Part shown: one piece after another, positions 1 through 6,298 of the stretch | How positions within the stretch are numbered: position 1 is the first letter of the stretch | Layout of the letters: every line of letters begins with the position of its first letter | NCBI GenBank assembly: GCA_047605205.1 | Contig: JASGGE010000174.1 | Coordinates: forward strand, 1 to 6,640 | Length of the DNA: 6,640 nucleotides | Direction: 5' to 3' | DNA from: Siphonobacter sp047605205 | GTDB taxonomy: Bacteria; Bacteroidota; Bacteroidia; Cytophagales; Spirosomataceae | Notes under the pieces: generated by a model | What the model was told of the DNA's origin: nothing | What the model saw: only the letters and a program-made list of their open reading frames with translations | Database searches by the model: none | Made by a program: the position numbers and the translations under genes

Positions 1-2
1 TA

Positions 3-407
3 TATAAGCCAGGTAACGTGAAGCTGCAACCAGTAATCCTGAACAATTCTCAGAAATATATTCGTGAGAAATTTGCTCTGGAAGCTGAGAAGCCCGTAAA
101 CTTTGTGTTCCACGGTGGATCAGGGTCTTCACGTGAAGAAATTCGTGAAGCTATCAGCTACGGTGCGATCAAAATGAACATCGATACTGACTTACAGTGG
201 GCATATTGGGATGGCGTTCTTGGATTCTACAAATCGAAAGAAGGGTATCTGCAATCACAAATTGGTAACCCAACTGGCGAAGATTCACCAAACAAGAAAT
301 TCTATGATCCTCGGGTATGGTTGCGTGCGGGTGAGCAGGCATTCGTGAGCCGCCTGAAATCGGCTTTTGAAGATCTGAACGCCGTAAACGTAAACCAATA
401 CTTGTAG
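3..407 (+). CDS. fbaA: Fructose-bisphosphate aldolase, class II (3' part only)
   Basis: This is the C-terminal 134 residues of a class II (metal-dependent) fructose-1,6-bisphosphate aldolase, which interconverts fructose 1,6-bisphosphate with dihydroxyacetone phosphate and glyceraldehyde 3-phosphate in cytoplasmic glycolysis and gluconeogenesis. The reading frame is open to the left edge and begins with YKPGNVKL. In the E. coli enzyme this stretch directly follows zinc ligand His226, so the real start lies outside the window; the GTG at 18 is internal. The segment FHGGSGS at about 108-128 carries the conserved His (codon 111-113) that corresponds to E. coli zinc ligand His264. NIDTD at 177-191 belongs to the substrate phosphate-binding region. 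GNPTGED and FYDPRVWLRAGE near the end are typical of the class IIA (FbaA) subgroup. The gene ends with TAG and is followed by a shared terminator. No damage is visible in the part seen. Confidence 0.97.
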   Translation, partial: YKPGNVKLQPVILNNSQKYIREKFALEAEKPVNFVFHGGSGSSREEIREAISYGAIKMNIDTDLQWAYWDGVLGFYKSKEGYLQSQIGNPTGEDSPNKKFYDPRVWLRAGEQAFVSRLKSAFEDLNAVNVNQYL

Positions 408-422
408 TTTACAGTTGTCAAT

Positions 423-463
423 AAAAAACGCTGACCGGGTTTTAAATCTAGTCAGCGTTTTTT
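423..463. terminator. Bidirectional terminator between fbaA and the alkD-like gene
   Basis: A perfect 13-bp inverted repeat has left arm 423-435 (six A then CGCTGAC) and right arm 451-463 (GTCAGCG then six T), around a 15-nt loop. The A run serves as the U tract for leftward transcripts and the T run for rightward ones. It sits between two convergent genes and should terminate both. Confidence 0.9.
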
Positions 464-484
464 GTACATATCAGCAACTGAACA

Positions 485-1186
485 CTAACGAAATTTTAGA
501 TAGTACTGCCGCTCAGATTCGGGGAATTTCTCAATAGCATAACGCAACATCGTTCGAGGCATTCGAGGCGTATGCTCGTTTAAAAACTCTTTTAGTACTT
601 CAACATCCTGCTTGCCAATTTCCCTTAACATCCATCCAGAAGCTTTGTGAATTAAATCATGTCGGTGGGTAAGGAAGATTTCGGCAATCGCCAGAGCATC
701 AGTATAGTCTTTTTTCCTGATGAAGTATTGCGTGGCAATCATCGCAATTCGATTCGTCCAAAGGTGTTCAGAACGAGCAAAATCATACAGTAGCCTTCGA
801 TCCTGATCGTATAGAAAAGCTCCGACAATATCACGGGCTGAAACATCTACCAGATCCCAGTTGTTAATGTGCTCACGATGAGCCAAATAGGCTTCGAAAA
901 TCTCCAGTTTTTTAGATAAATCACCCTTTTTGTATTGATCCACCCAAATAAATAGAGCCGCTGAACGATGTTCGTGAACAGGGCTTCTTAATAAAGTAAC
1001 CACATCTTCAAGAGATAAAGTACGAAACTGCTTGGCTGCCACTCGTACCTGCCCGACCGAAAGCCCTAAGAAAATATCATGTTCACCATATTCGCCGGGC
1101 CCAGTTTTGAAATAACGAGCCATCCCAACGGACCGTTTTTTATCAGTTTGGGATTGTAATAATGCGATAATGGATGGAAGGGACAT
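485..1186 (-). CDS. DNA alkylation repair protein, AlkD family
   Basis: This is a predicted 233-aa, all-helical, HEAT-like-repeat DNA glycosylase of the AlkD/DNA_alkylation family. Members excise positively charged alkylated bases such as 3-methyladenine and 7-methylguanine without flipping the base out of the helix. The length matches Bacillus cereus AlkD (about 237 aa). The catalytic-cleft residues known from that enzyme appear at matching places: W110 and D114 in NNWDLVDVS, R146 in LWTNRIA, and W185 in HKASGWMLRE, so the protein is probably active. The ATG at 1186 gives a full-length N-terminus and has no Shine-Dalgarno sequence, as is usual in Bacteroidota. The gene stands alone, convergent with fbaA and divergent from the flavin reductase gene. 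I see no ada- or alkA-like neighbour and no operator that would show induction. The alkD symbol would be reasonable but rests on family membership alone. Confidence 0.93.
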   Translation of the reverse strand: MSLPSIIALLQSQTDKKRSVGMARYFKTGPGEYGEHDIFLGLSVGQVRVAAKQFRTLSLEDVVTLLRSPVHEHRSAALFIWVDQYKKGDLSKKLEIFEAYLAHREHINNWDLVDVSARDIVGAFLYDQDRRLLYDFARSEHLWTNRIAMIATQYFIRKKDYTDALAIAEIFLTHRHDLIHKASGWMLREIGKQDVEVLKEFLNEHTPRMPRTMLRYAIEKFPESERQYYLKFR

Positions 1187-1394
1187 AGAACAGGAACAAT
1201 CTGGTTACAAAAAATTGGTAATTAGCCTATACCATTTATTTGCTGGAAAGATAACCCTAAGAGAAAAAGAAATAAGGGTAAGAGCGAACGAAAAAAAGAA
1301 AGCATTGATTGCAACTTAAACCCAAAATGAAAATTTGCGGGTATCAAATAACTTAGATCAGGCCATATTGAAGATGGCATAGGCATCATTTTGC
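1187..1394. other. Divergent intergenic region, alkD-like gene / FMN reductase gene
   Basis: This 208-bp AT-rich spacer must hold the promoters of both divergent genes. Several stretches match five of six fixed bases of the Bacteroidota -7 motif TAnnTTTG, for example 1235-1242 and 1330-1337 on the plus strand, but none has a convincing -33 partner. No open reading frame, RNA gene or strong inverted repeat was found. Confidence 0.5.
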
Positions 1395-1922
1395 ATGATT
1401 ACCATCATTTCCTCTACAAACCAGAAGAATTCCCGTAGCCGTCAGCTGGCTGAGTATTATCGTAAACAATTACAGGAAGCAGGAGCGGAGTCTCGAATTG
1501 TTGACTTGGCAGATTTGCCGGTTGACTTTATCGAATCAGCCTTATATGCCAACTTCGGTAAACATGATGCTTTTAATGCCATCCGGGATTCCGTTGAAAA
1601 TGCAGATAAGCTCGTCTTTATCTTACCTGAATACAATGGTTCTTTTCCGGGAGTACTAAAAGCATTTCTGGATGGGTTTCATTATCCGAGTAAGCTAAGC
1701 GGTAAGCTCGTCGCTCTGGTTGGTATTTCAGATGGTGGAAGTGGTAATCCTCTAGGGATGAGCCATCTGACCGATATTATGAGCTTTATGAGTGCGACGG
1801 TATTAGGCTTACGTGTGAAGATTCCGTTCCTGAAAAAAAACTGGGTGGATGGCGAAATTCAGGATGATTTTGTGAAGTCACTTCTAAGGCAACAAATAGA
1901 ATTACTCCTAAAAGGAATATAA
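1395..1922 (+). CDS. NADPH-dependent FMN reductase family flavoprotein
   Basis: This 175-aa protein has a flavodoxin-like fold and belongs to the NADPH-dependent FMN reductase family (FMN_red). Relatives bind FMN and use NAD(P)H to reduce flavins, quinones, azo dyes or chromate; the substrate cannot be read from the sequence. The N-terminal strand MITIISST is followed by an Asn/Ser/Arg-rich loop (residues 9-16) where the family's GSxRxxS FMN-phosphate loop lies, though the Gly is replaced by Ser. The family signature PEYNGSFPG is at residues 78-86, continuing into VLKAFLDG, and ISDGGSGNP at 111-119 matches the third flavin-contacting loop. The ATG at 1395 places the first beta strand at the very N-terminus, as expected. 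There is no signal peptide, so it should be cytoplasmic. It is transcribed alone, with a strong hairpin overlapping its stop codon. It could also be called a chromate- or quinone-reductase-like protein. Confidence 0.93.
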   Translation: MITIISSTNQKNSRSRQLAEYYRKQLQEAGAESRIVDLADLPVDFIESALYANFGKHDAFNAIRDSVENADKLVFILPEYNGSFPGVLKAFLDGFHYPSKLSGKLVALVGISDGGSGNPLGMSHLTDIMSFMSATVLGLRVKIPFLKKNWVDGEIQDDFVKSLLRQQIELLLKGI

Positions 1923-1950
1923 AAGAGCAGGCTATACAGCCTGCTCTTTT
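1921..1950. terminator. Bidirectional terminator between the FMN reductase gene and the DUF4097-like gene
   Basis: A perfect 13-bp inverted repeat has arms at 1921-1933 and 1938-1950 around a tetraloop ATAC. The GC-rich core GAGCAGGCT is flanked by AAAA on the left and TTTT on the right. The left arm overlaps the last two bases of the TAA stop of the upstream gene, and the opposing gene ends 2 nt past the right arm. It should terminate both genes. Confidence 0.9.
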
Positions 1951-1952
1951 AC

Positions 1953-2972
1953 TTATTTACGCTTCCGGAGGTAAATATTTCCCATGGAAGATTTTAGGGT
2001 AATCGAAACACCTGGGGCATTAATGATTCCTTTGGTTGTATAAGGGGAAAATCCGCTAAAGCTTATAGACCCATTACCACTGTTACTATTAAAATAAACC
2101 ATATCGTTATCTGAAGTGGAAACAATTCCATTTGTAGAAATAGATTTTGCTGTACTAGTAAGCACTTTTTGTTGCGTTAACGCTTGTTGATGAGCTTGAT
2201 AGGCTTGCTTGTGAGCCTGAGCTAGGGCTAGGGCTTGTCCCGTCTGTAAGTTTTCTATAGTAAGAGCATTTTTACTTTCTTCCTTAGGGTCTTTTTCAGG
2301 AAAGGGTAATAAATCAAAATCAGTGAAACTATTACCAGTTGGGGCACTGATAAGAAGCGAAGCTTTGGTATCGGCAGGAAGACTTATATCAATGGATTCA
2401 TGACTTGTTGAAAGAGAAATCGGTTTACTCTGATTAACCGTGCTAAATACAGCCTTGATTTTACCCATGGAAGAGTAAGCAACAACAGGTCCTGATATAT
2501 CAACCAAATTGATATTACCCGATTCGGTGCGGGCTTCAATTTCTCCCTGCATTCCAGTAATAGTAAGGTCTTCGCCATTATAAAAGGTTTGTTTACTAGG
2601 CTTATAAATCAAACTTACGGTTTTGGGTATTTTGATTGAGTAGACTAAGTCTTCCTGGCGAAGACTAGTCGTAAATGTTATGATATCTCCTTCGGTTCGA
2701 GCAGATAAATAAACCCCCGTATTATCCGCTCCGCTACTCCCGATGGGTTTTAAGCCTTCCGCTTCTTTTGGCAAAGGTTGTATTCCTTTAGCCTCAATAA
2801 TGATTTCGTTTCCAGTATAACCTTGGATAGTTACCGAGGCATCTGCAATTCGGAAAGAAACGGTTTTTCCTGCGAATTTGGTACGAAAAGTTTTAGTCTG
2901 CGGAGGCGTGTCATCCTGAGCAAATACAGACGTAACCAGTAAACAAAGGCCTGCAATAAGAGTTTTTTTCAT
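1953..2972 (-). CDS. Secreted DUF4097-like beta-strand-repeat protein
   Basis: This is a predicted exported protein of 339 aa. A signal peptide covers residues 1-18 (MKKT, hydrophobic core, then VFA before Q19), with no lipobox, so cleavage by signal peptidase I is expected. The mature part is rich in short beta strands with Gly/Ser/Asn turns, for example EARTESGNINLVDISG (146-161) and the ending LKSSMGNIYLRK (327-338), the pattern of DUF4097 putative-adhesin proteins. Between the strand regions lies a Gln/Ala/His-rich segment (about 243-269) that looks helical. There is no membrane anchor and no evident type IX secretion C-terminal domain, so it is probably periplasmic or loosely surface-associated. 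It is the last gene of a three-gene operon, starting 4 nt after the anti-sigma-like gene, which suggests a role in the same envelope response. The family assignment is from strand pattern and context. The molecular function is unknown. Confidence 0.75.
   Translation of the reverse strand: MKKTLIAGLCLLVTSVFAQDDTPPQTKTFRTKFAGKTVSFRIADASVTIQGYTGNEIIIEAKGIQPLPKEAEGLKPIGSSGADNTGVYLSARTEGDIITFTTSLRQEDLVYSIKIPKTVSLIYKPSKQTFYNGEDLTITGMQGEIEARTESGNINLVDISGPVVAYSSMGKIKAVFSTVNQSKPISLSTSHESIDISLPADTKASLLISAPTGNSFTDFDLLPFPEKDPKEESKNALTIENLQTGQALALAQAHKQAYQAHQQALTQQKVLTSTAKSISTNGIVSTSDNDMVYFNSNSGNGSISFSGFSPYTTKGIINAPGVSITLKSSMGNIYLRKRK
2178..2235. repeat. Short in-gene repeats coding a Gln/Ala/His-rich segment
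   Basis: Within the DUF4097-like gene, 2221-2235 holds two and a half copies of the hexamer GCTAGG, coding alternating Ala-Leu on the minus strand. The adjacent 2178-2219 is a degenerate 21-nt duplication coding QAHKQAY then QAHQQAL (residues 252-265). Both keep the reading frame. The Gln/Ala/His composition differs sharply from the rest of the protein and may have grown by repeat expansion. Confidence 0.6.
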
Positions 2973-2976
2973 GGAC

Positions 2977-3885
2977 TTAAATCGTTAATAGTTGAATGCT
3001 TTGTTGTGCTTTTTGGCGAATAATTGGACTGGCGGTTTCGTCTTCAGATAATGCTTTCAGACGAGGAATGGCATTTTTCTCGTGCCAGGTTACCAGCGTT
3101 TCCATGGCACTGAGTTGCTCTGGTAATTCTGAGGCGATGTTCAGCCGGGTTAAGACAGCTTCTCGAACTTCCTGACTTTGGCCGTATTTCCGTAAGGTTT
3201 CTATAGTTGCCAGACGAACATTGATGTTTTCATCCTGACGAAGCGTTTGAGCTAGCGTTTCCAGGAGGTGAGGTTTAATTGTGGGTAGATTACTAGCATA
3301 TTGTAAGCCCTTGAGCCGTTCAGCGGCTGATTCTTTTCTGAGTAACCCTAAGATTACCAGCTCCTGCGTAACTTTTAATTCTTTCCGAAGCGTAGCAATT
3401 TCTTTCCGGACACCTGTTAACGTAGCTGGTGTTTTTTCTGGAGGATTAATAGCTTCTTTCTTCACCGCTACTTCTTCAGAGGGTAATTGGAGGGGTTGAG
3501 GAACTAACTTTTCCCGCATAACCGTCCGAACTTCCACCTTGGGCGTTACCGTCAGTCTGCCCAACCAGAACATTAACCCAAAAGCGGCCAATACGGCTAC
3601 ATATCGAAACCAAGCCCATTTTTTAGGAACAAAAGCAATTTCTTTTTCTCGCTGTTGTTCTACCTGCTGGTTTTGCTTTTCCCGATCAAGCAAAGCATAG
3701 AACGATGTATCCATGGAGGCGTCGGGGGTGGCTTCCAGTTCCTGCAGAGCTTGCCAGGTTTTCTGAAGCGACTCAGCTTCCAGTTCCAACTGCGGATCAA
3801 GAGCCAGGGTTTTCTCAAAGGCTTGCTGGTCTGTTTCAGAAAGCCGGCCCAAGAGGTAATCGATCAATTCAGTGTCTTTTTCCAT
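2977..3885 (-). CDS. Membrane anti-sigma-like protein with C-terminal HEAT-like region
   Basis: This 302-aa protein is probably the membrane-bound regulator of the ECF sigma factor encoded 3 nt upstream. Residues 1-70 form an acidic helical domain (ELIDYLLGRLSETDQQAFE) resembling the N-terminus of anti-sigma factors, but without the His/Cys zinc cluster of ZAS domains. A single membrane segment spans about 92-113, preceded by basic residues (KK at 88-89, R94), which suggests N-in topology. A Pro/Lys/Glu-rich linker follows (about 114-155), then a charged, possibly coiled-coil helix (156-180, RKEIATLRKEL). Residues about 185-302 are helical pairs resembling HEAT repeats, with phrases such as NVRLATIETLRKYG and SPIIRQKAQQSIQLL. 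If N-in, this region is periplasmic and could act as a sensor or binding scaffold. The ATG at 3885 fits the operon spacing. Anti-sigma function is inferred from gene order and architecture; many annotations would simply read HEAT repeat domain-containing protein. Confidence 0.8.
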   Translation of the reverse strand: MEKDTELIDYLLGRLSETDQQAFEKTLALDPQLELEAESLQKTWQALQELEATPDASMDTSFYALLDREKQNQQVEQQREKEIAFVPKKWAWFRYVAVLAAFGLMFWLGRLTVTPKVEVRTVMREKLVPQPLQLPSEEVAVKKEAINPPEKTPATLTGVRKEIATLRKELKVTQELVILGLLRKESAAERLKGLQYASNLPTIKPHLLETLAQTLRQDENINVRLATIETLRKYGQSQEVREAVLTRLNIASELPEQLSAMETLVTWHEKNAIPRLKALSEDETASPIIRQKAQQSIQLLTI

Positions 3886-3888
3886 GTT

Positions 3889-4410
3889 TCAATCTTCTTT
3901 CAATTGAAAATATAGATCTCGTAATTTTTGTAGTCCCCGGAAGGCTCGCACTTTAACATTCGCTACCGATACGCCTAAGGCCTGCCCGATTTCTTCATAA
4001 CTCATGTTTTGAAAACGGCTCAGCAGCAGAACTTCACGGTAACTATCCGGCAACTGATTTAGGGCTCGATGGAGTTGCTGGTGCCGATCTTCGGCATCAT
4101 CTTCAAAGTCAATTAGTTCCGGTATTTCGTGTGTCTGAATTCTACTGGTTTTTAGGTGATCATGAAATACGTTTCGGGCTAATTCATACAGCCATGTTCT
4201 AAAAAGGGCTCCTTCCCGGAAGGTATGCCGATACCGAAGCAGCCTCAGAAAAACTTGCTGAGTTAGATCGCGGGCTAATTCACGGGAGTCATGCCGATAG
4301 AGGAAGAAGTTTAACAAGGACTTTTTGTAGCGTTCGTACAAAATGGCTGACTTGTCTAAATCTCCGGCTTTAACGGCTAACATGGCCTGTTCGTCGGTCA
4401 TAAGGAGCAT
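3889..4410 (-). CDS. ECF-type RNA polymerase sigma factor (sigma-70 family)
   Basis: This 173-aa protein is a two-domain extracytoplasmic-function sigma factor that directs RNA polymerase to a specific promoter set. Region 2 spans about residues 24-90 and includes the core-binding and -10-recognition helices (ARDLTQQVFLRLLRYR and FRTWLYELARNVFHDHLK). An acidic linker (97-108) leads to region 4 (about 110-165), with LPDSYREVLLLS and the helix-turn-helix YEEIGQALGVSVANVKVRAFRGLQKLR that contacts the -35 element. Length and architecture are normal for the class. Two in-frame starts lie 9 nt apart, at 4410 (MLLM) and 4401 (MTDEQ); the second gives the more usual family N-terminus, and no Shine-Dalgarno sequence decides between them. 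It heads a tight operon with the membrane regulator gene 3 nt downstream, implying co-expression and control by sequestration. The subgroup and target promoters cannot be told from this window. Confidence 0.95.
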   Translation of the reverse strand: MLLMTDEQAMLAVKAGDLDKSAILYERYKKSLLNFFLYRHDSRELARDLTQQVFLRLLRYRHTFREGALFRTWLYELARNVFHDHLKTSRIQTHEIPELIDFEDDAEDRHQQLHRALNQLPDSYREVLLLSRFQNMSYEEIGQALGVSVANVKVRAFRGLQKLRDLYFQLKED

Positions 4411-4574
4411 CGTAATGCCTTCTTATTTCAGTAGGCTGAATAGTGATATTGGTTGAAATTCAAATCTGAGAAAGAATACTCATCCGACGGATAAAGGTTA
4501 CACCTTACAAGAAAGAAAATTTTTCTCTTGATCTACCGTTTTTACCAAGCTATAAAAAGGCCATTTTTGCAAGT
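4411..4574. other. Divergent intergenic region, sigma operon / gldG
   Basis: This 164-bp AT-rich spacer must carry the leftward promoter of the sigma operon and the rightward promoter of gldG. For the operon, the minus-strand octamer CAGATTTG (plus strand 4461-4468) matches five of six fixed bases of the Bacteroidota -7 element, but the -33 element is weak. No small gene or RNA structure was recognised. Confidence 0.5.
4528..4556 (+). promoter_or_regulatory. Possible promoter of gldG
   Basis: TTGATC at 4528-4533 and TATAAA at 4551-4556 are separated by exactly 17 nt, close to the general sigma-70 pattern. This would start the transcript about 12 nt before the gldG ATG. It is a poor match to the Bacteroidota-specific -7 element TAnnTTTG, so confidence is limited. 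Its position in the divergent region, directly before a gene without upstream partners, is the main support. Confidence 0.35.
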
Positions 4575-6236
4575 ATGAAACCCAGGTACTTTCGCTTACT
4601 GATTTTTATTGCCGGACTAATTACCATTAACGTCTTAGCCAGTTTTTTCTATTTCCGACTCGATTTAACCGAAGATCGGCGATATAGCCTTTCCGATGCT
4701 ACCAGGAAGCTACTCAGCCAACTTGATGAAGAGGTATACGTGAAAGTATATCTGGCAGGCGACCTAAACCCGGGATTCCGAAACTTACGTGAATCAGTGG
4801 AAGAGACCCTGGAGGAATTCAAAGCACAATCGGGAGGGTATGTTGATTATCGTTTTATCGATCCTTCTGCTGAAACCGATACGAAGAAACGAACTAGCTT
4901 ATATGAGTCACTAGCTGAAAAAGGACTTGTTCCTACGAATGTGGTAGAAGGCTCCGAAGATAGCCGGTCTCAGAAACTGGTCTGGCCGGGAGCTTTATTA
5001 ACCTATGAAAATAAAGAAACAGCGGTTCAACTCTTAAAGGGCAATATCTCAAAAACGGCTCAGGAAAATCTGAATCTTTCGGCTGAAAACGTGGAGTATA
5101 CCTTGGCTACGGCCCTACGGGAACTGGTTCAGAAAGAGAAAAAGAAGATTGGGCTCTTATCGACATTTTCAAAGAAACTGAATGCTGTTCGGTTATCTGA
5201 TCTGATTGTAGCTTTGCAGAAAAACTACGAAATCTTTCAGGTGAATGTACAGACTTCCCCTAATCTGGACGGGCTAGATGGTATTTTGGTAATAAAGCCT
5301 GATCAGCCTTTTTCGGAGGATGATAAATTGAAGATCGACCAATACATTATTCATGGAGGTAAGGCTTTATTCTTTCTGGATGCCGTTCAGACCGATTCCG
5401 TAGGAAAGGAGGGCGTTTTTGCCCAACCAACCGATCTCAAACTCGATGATTTATTGTTCCGGTATGGCTTACGAGCTAATGCTGTTGTTGTTAAGGATCT
5501 ATTATCGGGCCAGATTCCGTTGAATGTCGGGAATATGGGTGATCGGGCGAATATCCAGCTGATGCCCTGGCGTTTTTATCCTCTCCTGAACTCCTTCGGT
5601 TCTTCTACGATTACGCGTAATCTGGATGCAGTATATGGGCGTTATGTTGGCTCACTCGATACGGTTGCTGCCGTAGGTATTCGGAAAACACCTCTGCTGT
5701 TAACGTCAAAGTATACGCAGCTTTTACACGCTCCGGCCGTTATTCCTTACAACGAGGCGGGCCGTAAGCCTGATCCACTTCAATACAGTGATGGCTCGAA
5801 AGTGGTGGCATATCTACTGGAAGGAAAATTCTCTTCTTTGTTTAGAAATCAATTATTACCGGATGATCCGCGATCAAAAGGGTTTACGGTTCAGGATAAG
5901 GAATCGAAGATTATTGTCGTAGCCGATGGTGATATGGCTTTAAATGAGTTTGATCAGAAGCGACAGGTTCCTTTGCCTTTAGGCTTCGACCGTTTTAGTC
6001 CTGATCGTCATATCTACGCCAATAAAGATTTTATTCTGAATGCAGTAGATTATCTCCTGGACGATAACGGAGTAATCACCGCTCGCAATAAAGAATTTAA
6101 ATTACGGCCTTTAGATCAGGTACAGGTTAAGGAGAACCGTGCATTCTGGCAGGTTCTGAATATACTCGGCCCAATTGTCCTGATTGCCTTACTGGGTCTT
6201 GGCTGTTTCTGGTGGCGAAAGCAGCAGTATGCCTAA
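4575..6236 (+). CDS. gldG: Gliding motility-associated ABC transporter protein GldG
   Basis: This 553-aa protein is recognised as GldG, the substrate-binding/auxiliary component of the GldA-GldF-GldG ABC transporter. In Flavobacterium that transporter is associated with gliding, although related genes also occur in non-gliders. Membrane segments lie at both ends (about 7-27 and 527-547) with a large extracytoplasmic region between them. Family hallmarks are RLDLTEDRRYSLS right after the first membrane helix (28-40), VADGD at 449-453, NKDFILNAVDYLLDDNG at 483-499 and RNKEFKLRPLD at 504-514. The length is typical and the frame intact. The ATG at 4575 gives the expected short basic N-terminus, and there is no Shine-Dalgarno sequence. 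gldF, often immediately upstream, is absent: the neighbours are the divergent sigma operon and convergent gpmI, so gldG is probably monocistronic. The transported substrate is not known from sequence. Confidence 0.93.
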   Translation: MKPRYFRLLIFIAGLITINVLASFFYFRLDLTEDRRYSLSDATRKLLSQLDEEVYVKVYLAGDLNPGFRNLRESVEETLEEFKAQSGGYVDYRFIDPSAETDTKKRTSLYESLAEKGLVPTNVVEGSEDSRSQKLVWPGALLTYENKETAVQLLKGNISKTAQENLNLSAENVEYTLATALRELVQKEKKKIGLLSTFSKKLNAVRLSDLIVALQKNYEIFQVNVQTSPNLDGLDGILVIKPDQPFSEDDKLKIDQYIIHGGKALFFLDAVQTDSVGKEGVFAQPTDLKLDDLLFRYGLRANAVVVKDLLSGQIPLNVGNMGDRANIQLMPWRFYPLLNSFGSSTITRNLDAVYGRYVGSLDTVAAVGIRKTPLLLTSKYTQLLHAPAVIPYNEAGRKPDPLQYSDGSKVVAYLLEGKFSSLFRNQLLPDDPRSKGFTVQDKESKIIVVADGDMALNEFDQKRQVPLPLGFDRFSPDRHIYANKDFILNAVDYLLDDNGVITARNKEFKLRPLDQVQVKENRAFWQVLNILGPIVLIALLGLGCFWWRKQQYA

Positions 6237-6277
6237 ACGTAAAAAGGCTGACAATCGCTGTCAGCCTTTTTACGTTT
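6235..6277. terminator. Bidirectional terminator between gldG and gpmI
   Basis: A perfect 19-bp inverted repeat has arms at 6235-6253 and 6259-6277 around a 5-nt loop (ATCGC). The GC-rich core GGCTGACA is flanked by five A on the left and five T on the right, then continues through ACG/CGT to a second short A/T run. It overlaps the TAA stop of gldG and lies 21 nt past the end of gpmI, so it can serve both convergent genes. Confidence 0.92.
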
Positions 6278-6298
6278 TATGGGTAACTAGTCTACTAA

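Noticed and set aside
18..20. GTG as the start of a short stand-alone gene
   Set aside because: The frame is open to the window edge and the five preceding codons (YKPGN) match the aldolase family, so this is an internal Val codon.
1235..1361. Bacteroidota-type -33/-7 promoters upstream of the FMN reductase gene
   Set aside because: Several partial TAnnTTTG matches compete (1235-1242, 1330-1337, 1354-1361), and none has both elements intact at proper spacing.
2384..2578. 64-aa minus-strand open frame inside the DUF4097-like gene
   Set aside because: It overlaps entirely, in another frame, a longer gene with a signal peptide and a recognisable strand pattern. Its own translation has no recognisable domain.
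3281..3499. 72-aa plus-strand open frame opposite the anti-sigma-like gene
   Set aside because: It is antisense to a well-supported operon gene. The Ser/Phe-rich translation resembles a reverse-complement shadow.
3655..3956. Two overlapping plus-strand open frames (86 and 83 aa) opposite the sigma/anti-sigma junction
   Set aside because: Both lie antisense to supported genes, overlap each other in different frames and show no domain or initiation signal.
4483..4510. Possible ECF-type autoregulatory promoter (GTAAG/GTAAC with CGTC) on the minus strand upstream of the sigma gene
   Set aside because: The spacing between the AAC-like and CGTC-like elements is too short (about 7 or 14 nt, against the usual 16-17), so it does not support an ECF promoter call.
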